The position numbers and the translations under genes are program-made. Below the pieces are notes generated by a model. That model was given only the letters and a program-made list of their open reading frames with translations. It was not told the origin of the DNA and made no database searches. Shown here piece by piece: positions 9,624-17,285 of a stretch of DNA of 33,017 nt (the first letter of the stretch is position 1; each line of letters opens with the position of its first letter). The stretch comes from Planctomycetota bacterium. Lineage in GTDB: Bacteria > Planctomycetota > UBA8742 > UBA2392. Location of the stretch: positions 1 through 33,017 of the forward strand of contig JABARW010000053.1 in the NCBI GenBank assembly GCA_019186845.1. Direction: 5' to 3'.

Positions 9624-12600
9624 ATGACTGACTTCATTCGCAAGTGGCATCCACTGCTTCTTCTGATCATTGCCATCTACCTGGCCATTCCCAAGCCTTC
9701 GCCGGAACCGGGCGACCGCTTCCAGTGGCCGCTCAACGCCTACAAGTGGAACCTGGGCCAAGACCTCTCGGGCGGCAGTTCGCTGCGCTACAAGCTCGTC
9801 CAGCAGGACCTCACCGACGCCGAGCAGGCCCTGCGCGAATTGCTTGAACCTCTGAAGGGCAAGACCAGCCAGTTGAATCCGGAGGCTGCCCGAAAGTTCG
9901 GAGACCTCATCAACGGGGGTCCCCTCAAGCAGGAGGCTTTCACGGTCCGGGAAAAGTCGGACGAAAGCGACGATTTTGATCTGCTCAAGACAGCGGGCCT
10001 CTTCGATGAAGGCCGGGTCGAGGCTGCGCGCAAGCGCTACAGCAGTTGGAGGGCCGCGGCCAAGCGCAAGACCGACAAGGCGCTTTCCGGCCCCACCATT
10101 GAAACGCTCTACCGACGCCTTGGAACTTCTGGCATCACGGAGTTGAGCATCACACCTCTGGGTGAAGACCGACTCGAGGTCAAGCTGCCAAAGTTCGCCT
10201 CGGCGGGTGAAACCCAGCGCTACAAGGACCTGCTGGAGACGACGGGCAAGCTCGAGATTCGTGTGCTGGCGCCTGACAAGCCTGAATTCACGCGTCTCAG
10301 CCCGCCACAATTGCCCAAGGATGAAGGCTACAAGTACAAGTGGCTGGAGGTGCTGGACCCCGCCAACGCGAAGGTTTCCAACACCAAAGAACTTGGCGGC
10401 AAGACCTATGTGCTCGCTCAGGTTATCGACCCCTGGGACCTCAGCGGCAAAGATATTGAGAACATCGAGGCCAGCGTAAGTGATCAGGGTAAGCTCGCCG
10501 TGTCCTTTGCCTTCAAGGGCCTCGCTGTCGCCAAGTTCGAGGACCTGACGAAGAAGCACAACAAGAACACCCGTGACCCGCGACTCGTGGCCAACCTGAT
10601 CGACGAAAAGGTCTACGGCGCCTACAGCATCGAAGGCGTGATCTCCGGCAGTGTACAGGTCAGCGGCAGTTTCACGCGCGACGAGCGCGACGCCCTGATC
10701 AACGTGCTCAAGTCCGGCTCGCTCAACGTGAAGCTGGAGCTAGAAGGTGAAGAAAGCGTAGGTCCAAGCGAAGGCGCTGAGGCCATCCAGCAAGGTGTGT
10801 GGAGCTTTGCGGTAGCAGCGCTCTTCGTGTTTTTCTTCGCGCTTTGGCTATACCGTGCGCTGGGCGTGCTGGTCATCTTCAACCTTCTCATGATCGTCAT
10901 CCTGATCATGGGCGCCATGGCAGCCGGCCTCGGCACGCTGACTCTGCCTGGTATTGCGGGTCTCGTGTTGACCTTCGGCATGGCCATTGACGGCAACATT
11001 CTGATCAATGAGCGAATGCGTGAGGAACTCAAAAAGGGCATGAGTGCGCGTGCCGCCGCCGAAGAGGGCTTCAAGAACGCCTTTTCCGCAATCATTGACT
11101 CAAACATAACCACCCTGCTGACGGCGCTGATCCTGTTCAAGGTTGGCTCTGGCCCCGTTCAGGGCTTCGCCCTGACGGTCGCTATCGGCATCGTCGCCAC
11201 GCTCTATGCCAACATCCCGGCATACAAGGCCATGGTGCTGGGGGTCATCGGCATCAAGCGCGACATCCGCTTTGGTATGGCCGACTTGAGCTTCCTGGAA
11301 AACCGCAACATCGATTTCGTGAAGTACATGAAGATGGCCATTCCAGTCACAGCCGTCATTGGCATCGCGGGAACCCTGCTGCTGATCAGCCTCGGGTCAT
11401 CGGTGCTGGGCATGGAGTTCCGCGGCGGCCATGCCTTCCGCGTACAGTTCAAGGAAGAATCCGAGGCCGATACCGTGCGCGCCAAGCTGCTCGAAGCCAA
11501 GAGCGACAAGGGCACGCCCAAGTATGCCGAGGCTGATGTTCAGCCCATTTTCGGGTTTGGAGAGCTCGCCGGCACCAAGGCTACGCGCTTTGACCTGCGC
11601 TTTCCCATGCGCGATGAGTGGGAGAGCCAAGACCCCAAGGCCGTCAACGACCAGCTGAAGAAGGACATTCTCGACATCTTCGGAGCCCAGCTTCAGAGCT
11701 CCGGCTGGGTCAGCCGCCCCTCAGATGCACGCGAGATCAGCCTCACCGGCGAGGTGCAGTGGAAGTGGAAGGACGCCGAAACCGCCGAACGCAACAAAGA
11801 CATCAAAGACAAGCCCTGGAAAATTGCCGAACGGTCCTGGAACGGCAAGGAAGACGCCCCCATCACGAAGAAACAGGAATGGTTTGGCGAGGTGCTGGGC
11901 GGAGCTGATGCCCAGGTCGTGCCCGGCACGGTGACCACAAGCGCCGATGGTATGACCCAGACCTATAGCATCACGATTCTCAAGCTGCCGGTAACGGACA
12001 GCGCCGATATGGGCCGCAAGCGCGATGCATTCCAGCGAGCCATGCGCAAGGTGTTCAAGGAGGACGCGGATCGTGTTCTTCTCGCCACGGATGACGTGGC
12101 CCTGCCTTCAGTGACAGTGACTCGCGGAAGCCTGGAAGTCGATGTGACCCTCAATACAGCGGTCTCTGCCGATCTGCTCACCCAGGCAGCGACGGCCATC
12201 CAGGCCAAGATCACGGCACTGGGCACGCTGACGGTCACTCCCAGGAACGTGAAGGACGGCAAGACCGCCGAGTTCAACCTGCGTTCGGCGGAAGTGACCT
12301 ACTCGCCTGACATCACGTCCAGCACCAGCTTTGCCGCACTCGACAACGACCTGAGAGAGGAACTGGCGGCCTGGCTGCAGAACACGCCTGAGGTCAAGGG
12401 CGTCTACATCAGCCAGCCTTTTCTGATGTCCACGACCATCGGAGCGGCAGTAGCCGGCGAAACCCAGTGGCGCGCTTTGCTCGCCATCATCGCCGCCTTG
12501 ATTGTGCTCGTGGTCTACATCCGGGTGCGGTTTGCGGGCATGGCCTGGGGCCTTGCCGCAATCGTGGCGCTGGGCTTTGACGTGCTGGTCACGCTGGCGG

Positions 12601-13178
12601 CCATTGGCGTGGCTGACATGTTGGGCGCCGACATGAAAGTGGACCTGATCATCGTAGCTGCGCTTTTGACCGTTATCGGCTACGCGATCAACGACACGAT
12701 TGTGAACTTTGACCGCATCCGCGAGTTGCTGCGGGCGGACCGCCTGGCAACCGGCGGAAAGACCCCGCTGCGCGACATCATCAATCAGTCCGCCAACCAG
12801 ATGTTGACGCGTACGGTCATGACCGGCGGTACGACCCTGACCTCCACGTTGATCATGATGTTCCTGGGCGGGCCGCTGCTGCGCGGTTTCGCCTTTGCCA
12901 TCTTCGTGGGTGTTATCATGGGTACCTTTGCCTCGGTGTTCATCGCTTCACCCATCCTCCTCATCTTTGAGAAGCGCGGCCGCGAGGGTCTATACGACCT
13001 CACGGCGGAGGAAAACGAGGAAGCCGACAAGATCGCCGAGAAGGAAGAGAGCGCACCAGAACCCGACGCCAAGGACTTCGAGGACGACGACAAGGCCGAA
13101 TCGGAAAAGAAGGATGAAGCCAAAGCCAGCGAAGAAAGGAAGGGCGATTCCTCCGGCGCGGCACCGGCGCAGGCATAG
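9624..13178 (+). CDS. secDF: Fused protein-export subunit SecD-SecF
   Basis: 1184 residues carrying SecD and SecF in one chain. SecD part: first membrane helix (about 8-25), motif NLGQDLSGGSSLRY (LGLDLxGG type), a large periplasmic region to about 390, then five helices with GMAIDGNILINERMREE (near 451), which keeps the membrane Asp of the proton pathway. SecF part: helix near 568-590, LGMEFRGGHA (near 594), a periplasmic region reaching about residue 935, then five helices with VIGYAINDTIVNFDRIRE (near 1016). Residues 1118-1184 form a very acidic, Lys-rich cytoplasmic tail. SecDF uses the proton gradient to pull secreted proteins out of the SecYEG channel. The roughly 340-residue SecF periplasmic region is far larger than the E. 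coli one (about 100). Single-chain SecDF of this length is, as I recall, usual in planctomycetes. AAGG precedes the ATG. Confidence 0.96.
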   Translation: MTDFIRKWHPLLLLIIAIYLAIPKPSPEPGDRFQWPLNAYKWNLGQDLSGGSSLRYKLVQQDLTDAEQALRELLEPLKGKTSQLNPEAARKFGDLINGGPLKQEAFTVREKSDESDDFDLLKTAGLFDEGRVEAARKRYSSWRAAAKRKTDKALSGPTIETLYRRLGTSGITELSITPLGEDRLEVKLPKFASAGETQRYKDLLETTGKLEIRVLAPDKPEFTRLSPPQLPKDEGYKYKWLEVLDPANAKVSNTKELGGKTYVLAQVIDPWDLSGKDIENIEASVSDQGKLAVSFAFKGLAVAKFEDLTKKHNKNTRDPRLVANLIDEKVYGAYSIEGVISGSVQVSGSFTRDERDALINVLKSGSLNVKLELEGEESVGPSEGAEAIQQGVWSFAVAALFVFFFALWLYRALGVLVIFNLLMIVILIMGAMAAGLGTLTLPGIAGLVLTFGMAIDGNILINERMREELKKGMSARAAAEEGFKNAFSAIIDSNITTLLTALILFKVGSGPVQGFALTVAIGIVATLYANIPAYKAMVLGVIGIKRDIRFGMADLSFLENRNIDFVKYMKMAIPVTAVIGIAGTLLLISLGSSVLGMEFRGGHAFRVQFKEESEADTVRAKLLEAKSDKGTPKYAEADVQPIFGFGELAGTKATRFDLRFPMRDEWESQDPKAVNDQLKKDILDIFGAQLQSSGWVSRPSDAREISLTGEVQWKWKDAETAERNKDIKDKPWKIAERSWNGKEDAPITKKQEWFGEVLGGADAQVVPGTVTTSADGMTQTYSITILKLPVTDSADMGRKRDAFQRAMRKVFKEDADRVLLATDDVALPSVTVTRGSLEVDVTLNTAVSADLLTQAATAIQAKITALGTLTVTPRNVKDGKTAEFNLRSAEVTYSPDITSSTSFAALDNDLREELAAWLQNTPEVKGVYISQPFLMSTTIGAAVAGETQWRALLAIIAALIVLVVYIRVRFAGMAWGLAAIVALGFDVLVTLAAIGVADMLGADMKVDLIIVAALLTVIGYAINDTIVNFDRIRELLRADRLATGGKTPLRDIINQSANQMLTRTVMTGGTTLTSTLIMMFLGGPLLRGFAFAIFVGVIMGTFASVFIASPILLIFEKRGREGLYDLTAEENEEADKIAEKEESAPEPDAKDFEDDDKAESEKKDEAKASEERKGDSSGAAPAQA

Positions 13179-13509
13179 CCAGGCTAATCCGGGCGCCGGC
13201 ACAACCGGCGCCCGGGCGTCCTCGCTTGCCGGAATTGAGCAGCTGCGGGCGGCCATTGACCGGTTGGATGCGCAGTTGCAGCGGCTACTGGCAAGACGCA
13301 TGGCCATGTCGCTGAAAGTCGCGTCGCGTAAGCTGGGTCTGGGCCTGCCTCTGCGAGACCTTCGACGCGAGGCCAATATCCTCAGTCAGGCGGCGGCCAG
13401 GGTCGTGGCCCCGTTGGAGCGAAGGTCCGTTCAGGCGGTGATGAAGAAGATACTCGAAGTGACGCGTGTTCAAACACGCACACTCAAGCGAAAGGCGGGC
13501 CGTGGCTAA
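13114..13509 (+). CDS. Chorismate mutase, AroQ class
   Basis: 131 residues from ATG 13114. The AroQ helical fold is clear from residue 41: IEQLRAAIDRLDAQLQRLLARR, then VASRKLGLGLP, RDLRREANIL and LEVTRVQTR. Counterparts of the E. coli active-site residues are present: Arg45, Arg61/62, Lys73, Asp82, Arg85, Glu86 and Gln120. The enzyme converts chorismate to prephenate, and prephenate dehydrogenase follows directly. The start is uncertain. ATG 13114 is the only ordinary start upstream of the fold; it overlaps the end of secDF by 65 bases and adds a basic 40-residue leader. A strong hairpin (13189-13215) lies within that leader. A rare start such as ATT 13234 would avoid both, with no independent support. 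Product call is firm, 5' end is not. Confidence 0.82.
   Translation: MKPKPAKKGRAIPPARHRRRHSQANPGAGTTGARASSLAGIEQLRAAIDRLDAQLQRLLARRMAMSLKVASRKLGLGLPLRDLRREANILSQAAARVVAPLERRSVQAVMKKILEVTRVQTRTLKRKAGRG
13189..13215 (+). terminator. GC-rich hairpin just after the secDF stop (terminator-like, no U-tract)
   Basis: A perfect 11-bp stem CCGGGCGCCGG (13189-13199) / CCGGCGCCCGG (13205-13215) with loop CACAA begins ten bases after the secDF stop. No run of T follows, so it may protect or process the secDF 3' end or only weaken read-through into the chorismate mutase gene, instead of terminating fully. Confidence 0.5.
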
Positions 13510-14443
13510 CTCGCGAGAAAAGGGACAGCCGCGCGCCAGGAAGACTGGCCGCATTACCTCCCGGGTGGCAAAGGAAGGCCCCGTCGTGGCCGTCGTGGGC
13601 CTGGGACTGATCGGCGGCTCCCTGGCCATGGCGCTCAAGTCGCGATGGCCCCGCATGAACCTCATCGGGGTGGACGTCAAAGGCCGTCTCGATCAGCCCA
13701 GAAGTGCTGGCTTGTTCTCGGCGCTGTTCGAAACACGGCGCATCAAGGAGGCCGTCAAGGACGCCGACTATGTCTTCCTTTGCGCGCCGCAGCCGGCAAA
13801 CCTGGACCTGCTGCTGCAGCTCCGCTCCATGCTGCGGTCAGGCTGCATCCTCAGTGATGTCAGCGCCCTCAAGCGCGAGATCTGCCAGGTGGGCCGCAAG
13901 CTCTATGCAGACGCTCAGGGGCCCTGGTTCATCGGCGGCCATCCTCTCTCCGGTCGCGAATTGAGCGGCTTTGGCGCGGCTTCACCCGAGCTCTTCCGCG
14001 GACGCGCCTGGGCCATCTGTGAGGCTTCCAAAGTACCGGCAGCCAGGTTCAGTGAGTTCAAAGACGTGATGGAATCCACCGGCGCCGTGCTGTGCGAAGT
14101 CGATGCCAGAGTCCATGATGATGCCATGGTGACGGTCAGCCACCTGCCGCAACTCGTTTCAACGGCATTGATGCTCACGGTTTCCGGCCGCGACGCCGGC
14201 CTGGCAGGCACGGCATTGCTGGATATGACGAGGCTGGCTACCTCATCTCCGGCCACCTGGAATCCTGTTCTTCTGGCGGAGCGCCAACGGGCCGTCAGCG
14301 AATTGCAGCGCTTGCGCGCCTATCTCACGGAACTCGAGATTGCCCTTGCGTTCAACGAGCCACTGACAAAGTGGTTTGAACTCGCGGCAAAGGCCCGTGA
14401 ATCCCTCGTCAAGGCGACCGTCGCCACCAAGAAGACCCTCTAG
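13502..14443 (+). CDS. tyrA: Prephenate dehydrogenase
   Basis: 313 residues from GTG 13502. A Rossmann NAD(P)-binding motif VVAVVGLGLIGGSLA (about 28-41) is followed by DADYVFLCAP, the SDVSALK segment, and GGHPLSGRE (145-152) with His147, the substrate-site signature of TyrA. The enzyme oxidatively decarboxylates prephenate to 4-hydroxyphenylpyruvate, or arogenate to tyrosine; the choice cannot be read from the sequence. An alternative GTG at 13466 exists. GTG 13502 is preferred because AAAGG lies about eight bases upstream and it overlaps the chorismate mutase stop by eight bases, a coupling arrangement. With the preceding gene it supplies two consecutive steps to tyrosine. No ACT domain is visible, so feedback control may differ. 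Confidence 0.93.
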   Translation: MANSREKGQPRARKTGRITSRVAKEGPVVAVVGLGLIGGSLAMALKSRWPRMNLIGVDVKGRLDQPRSAGLFSALFETRRIKEAVKDADYVFLCAPQPANLDLLLQLRSMLRSGCILSDVSALKREICQVGRKLYADAQGPWFIGGHPLSGRELSGFGAASPELFRGRAWAICEASKVPAARFSEFKDVMESTGAVLCEVDARVHDDAMVTVSHLPQLVSTALMLTVSGRDAGLAGTALLDMTRLATSSPATWNPVLLAERQRAVSELQRLRAYLTELEIALAFNEPLTKWFELAAKARESLVKATVATKKTL

Positions 14444-14460
14444 CAGACACGTGTGACAGC

Positions 14461-16464
14461 ATGGCTACCGGCCAGCCAACCCTTCGACATGCGGCGCTTG
14501 TTGAGCTGCTGGACCGCTATGTGCAAGCCGATCAGCGCGAGCAGGCCGGCCATACCGCCATTCCGGGGCAAACACCCGCTGATCTGCGAAAGCAGATTGA
14601 GGGCGTTTACTGGCAGGATGTCTGCGTCGTGGCCGAGGCCTTGGTGCGCGAGGACATGCCCAAGGAATTCGAGATCAGCGAGCAAGATCGCGACTTCATC
14701 AGTTTTGGCATATGCGAGCACCCGCTGCTTGGCGCGGCCAAGATACTGGTGAGCCCCTGGTCCGAGGTCCGCGCAGAGCCGGACCAACCCCTGTACTTCC
14801 TGCACGACGCCGTGCGCGCGGCCTACCGGGATGCCCTGAGGCTCGAGACTCTGGCCAAACTCAGGCAGAAGCTCGATGCCGTCAATGGTGAACTCGAAGA
14901 ATGGCCCGACGCCAACCTCGAGTGCATCAAGTATCGCGACCGTTTGGTGGCGACGGCTCTGGGGAACTCACCCCAGGCGCAGCACCTCCTGCGGCAGTTC
15001 AGCGAACTCGACGAACGCATCGAAGAGTTCAAGGTCATGGAGCACCGCAACCAATCAGAGGGCTGGCAATCCGGCGAAGAGCGCAAGCAGTGGCTGGCCG
15101 TGAAGCAGTACATGGACCAGCGCCAGACTGAGATCAACCGCGTGCTCGAGCCGCTTTCACGCAAAGCGCGTGGCATCAAGGAAGAGCTAGCTCGCATTGA
15201 CAGCACTTTCTCCGAAACCACCAGAGAGATCCGCAAGCTCGAAGCCGAACTGGCTGACATGCGCGCTGCCCAGGAGCGCGACGTCGAGGGTACAAGGATG
15301 GACACGCGCAACCGGCGCCAGCTGGAGTTCATCGAAGAGTCTCTCAGCCGCGCCCGGGAACGCGAAGCTCAGTGCCGCGCCCGGGATAAGGAGCTGCGCG
15401 ACGCCAATGCCGAGTGCCTCAACGCGGACTCGATTGCAGCCGCCGGCGATGCCGTGACTGCAACCGTGGACCACCTGCTGGAGCTGCGTAATGAGCGGCG
15501 CCTGCTTGAGGCCCAGATCCGCGACGAGGAGACTACCGCCCACCAGACCACGCCGGTCGACGTTCGCCACGCCCTGGTTCATGAGCTTGGCAACGTGCGG
15601 GGGCTGATGCGCCTGTGCGCCAAGCACGCCCGCGTCACCGAATGTGCGCTGCCGCTGGTAGCGGGAGCAAGAAGCGTCGACCCGGAATCTCTATTGCAGG
15701 CGCTGCGCGAGATCGAGGAATTCGACCCCAACCTGTTCAACAACGCGGGCGTCAAGCGTTTTGGCAAGCCCACCCTGCTGCTGGCGCCGGGTATCGGTGA
15801 CGGAGTGTTTGACTCCGACCGCAACCGTTTCGTGATCCCGCAATACACCTTGAAGACTCCGCTGGAGAGCGTGGCGAACGCTGCCGTACTGTATCGCCTT
15901 GACGCCGACGCAGCCTACAACGACCGGCGCCTGTTCCGCGGCTACCAAGGAGAGATCAGGGAGCACCGGGGCCAGATTTCCAACCTCAAGCTGCGTATGA
16001 GCCTGATCCGAGACTACCTGTGCTGGGTGACGCGCGAAGCCAGGGGAGAGCAGGCGCTCGAACGCGACGTCCGCGCCTGGTTCGAGCAGCACGTCGCCCC
16101 GCGGAAGGACGATCCTATCGTGCCCCTTGAGTACCGCGCACTTCCCCCACGCCAGCTCAAAGCCCGTCTCGATGAAATTGAGCGCGGCCAGCCCTCTGCC
16201 GAACGCTCATTTCGCAGCGGCGTGCTGCGCTGGCTCCTGGACCCCCAGAACGAAACCGCGCTAAAACAGCAGGTTCTGCCCGCCTTTGAGGATGCCATGC
16301 ACCGCGCGCCTGAGAACATGGTCTACGTCTACGGCGCGGCCACGCTATACCGCAAAGCCCGGCTGTTTCAGCAGGCCATTGAGTGTTTCAACCGTTATGC
16401 ATCGCAGGCCCGCCAAAGCTGGTGGACGTGCAAGGCCGTCGAACTTTGTGCAAGCTGCCGATAG
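14461..16464 (+). CDS. Large coiled-coil protein of unknown function with TPR-like C-terminus
   Basis: 667 residues, no signal peptide or membrane helix, so probably cytoplasmic. Residues 1-120 are mixed helical; about 127-360 is a long charged heptad-like coiled coil rich in Glu, Arg, Leu and Gln (for example RKLEAELADMRAAQERD). A compact region follows (about 370-600), with GKPTLLLAPGIGDGVFD and YTLKTPLESVANAAVLYRLD among its segments. The last 60 residues resemble a TPR pair (AFEDAMHRAPENMVYVYGAA). I recognise no family and make no functional call. It starts 18 bases after tyrA on the same strand without a clear Shine-Dalgarno and ends convergent with pdxJ. Strong codon structure supports a real gene. 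Confidence 0.82.
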   Translation: MATGQPTLRHAALVELLDRYVQADQREQAGHTAIPGQTPADLRKQIEGVYWQDVCVVAEALVREDMPKEFEISEQDRDFISFGICEHPLLGAAKILVSPWSEVRAEPDQPLYFLHDAVRAAYRDALRLETLAKLRQKLDAVNGELEEWPDANLECIKYRDRLVATALGNSPQAQHLLRQFSELDERIEEFKVMEHRNQSEGWQSGEERKQWLAVKQYMDQRQTEINRVLEPLSRKARGIKEELARIDSTFSETTREIRKLEAELADMRAAQERDVEGTRMDTRNRRQLEFIEESLSRAREREAQCRARDKELRDANAECLNADSIAAAGDAVTATVDHLLELRNERRLLEAQIRDEETTAHQTTPVDVRHALVHELGNVRGLMRLCAKHARVTECALPLVAGARSVDPESLLQALREIEEFDPNLFNNAGVKRFGKPTLLLAPGIGDGVFDSDRNRFVIPQYTLKTPLESVANAAVLYRLDADAAYNDRRLFRGYQGEIREHRGQISNLKLRMSLIRDYLCWVTREARGEQALERDVRAWFEQHVAPRKDDPIVPLEYRALPPRQLKARLDEIERGQPSAERSFRSGVLRWLLDPQNETALKQQVLPAFEDAMHRAPENMVYVYGAATLYRKARLFQQAIECFNRYASQARQSWWTCKAVELCASCR

Positions 16465-16498
16465 CAGGCGGCCGCAACGGCCCCGGAAATCTCCCGGA

Positions 16499-17236
16499 TC
16501 AGCCTCTTGCGGCGCGAACGATCAGGTCCTTCATGTCCTTCACGGCCTGACCCAACCCACAGAACACGGCGCGGCTGATGATGGAGTGGCCGATGTTCAC
16601 TTCGGCCAGTCGCGGGTACTCGAAGCGAGAGATCAGGGGTGTGATGTTCCAATAGTCCAGACCATGACCGGCCGCCGGCGTGATGGAGAGGCTCGCCAAG
16701 TCATAGACGGACTGTTCGAGGCGGCCGAGTTCCTTCTCGGTAGCCCGTGCCGTCCTGGCGTTGGCGTAGGCACCGGTATGGAGTTCGACCATATCCGCGC
16801 CAAGCTCGTGTGCCGCAACGAGTTGAGGCTTCTCCGGATCCAGAAACAGGCTGATGGCGATGCCGGATTTGCGAAGCTTCTCTATGGCCCGGGCGATCTC
16901 CTTGCGGTACTTCACGCAATCGAGGCCGCCTTCCGTGGTGACCTCCTCGCGTCGTTCTGGAACCAGCGTAACGCGGTCGGGCTTGACCTCACAAGCAATG
17001 CGCACCATCTCGGGCGCCACGGACATCTCCAGATTCAATCTCGAGCGCACAGTTTCGCGCAGTAATCGCAGGTCACGGTCGCGGATGTGTCTTCGATCCT
17101 CGCGCAGATGCACCGTAATCTGATCGGCGCCGCTCTGCTCGGCCATGGCCGCAGCGGCCACAGGCTCAGGCTCCCGGCCGCCGCGTGCATTGCGCAGCGT
17201 GGCAACATGATCGATGTTCACACCCAACAGTGTCAT
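16499..17236 (-). CDS. pdxJ: Pyridoxine 5'-phosphate synthase PdxJ
   Basis: A 245-residue TIM barrel of the usual PdxJ length. Signatures in order: LGVNIDHVATLRNARGG at the N-terminus, ITVHLREDRRHI with His43 and His50, LEMSVAPEM, the phosphate and product loops ELHTGAYA and AAGHGLDYWN, and EVNIGHSIISRA near the C-terminus. The enzyme condenses 1-deoxy-xylulose 5-phosphate with 3-amino-2-oxopropyl phosphate in the DXP-dependent vitamin B6 pathway. GGGGGAG lies three bases before the ATG. It is transcribed away from the carbamoyltransferase gene, and an AT-rich patch at 17269-17276 can serve as a -10 box in both directions. Confidence 0.97.
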   Translation of the reverse strand: MTLLGVNIDHVATLRNARGGREPEPVAAAAMAEQSGADQITVHLREDRRHIRDRDLRLLRETVRSRLNLEMSVAPEMVRIACEVKPDRVTLVPERREEVTTEGGLDCVKYRKEIARAIEKLRKSGIAISLFLDPEKPQLVAAHELGADMVELHTGAYANARTARATEKELGRLEQSVYDLASLSITPAAGHGLDYWNITPLISRFEYPRLAEVNIGHSIISRAVFCGLGQAVKDMKDLIVRAARG

Positions 17237-17268
17237 AGCTCCCCCGTTTCCCTTGTGGTCGCCGGCGC

Positions 17269-17276
17269 AATATACT
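17269..17276. promoter_or_regulatory. Overlapping divergent -10 boxes for pdxJ and the carbamoyltransferase
   Basis: The eight bases AATATACT read as TATACT on the plus strand (17271-17276) and TATATT on the minus strand (17269-17274). The plus box lies nine bases before ATG 17286, which lacks a Shine-Dalgarno. The minus box would give pdxJ a leader of about 26 bases containing its Shine-Dalgarno. No good -35 was found on either side. Confidence 0.5.
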
Positions 17277-17285
17277 CAAGACAGC

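Noticed and set aside
9345..10559. 404-codon minus-strand open frame over the start of secDF
   Set aside because: It covers the conserved SecD N-terminus and shows no recognisable domain; a shadow of GC-rich coding.
16465..16498. Hairpin GGCCG-CAA-CGGCC in the convergent gap before pdxJ
   Set aside because: Only 5 bp with no T-run on either strand; too weak to call a terminator.
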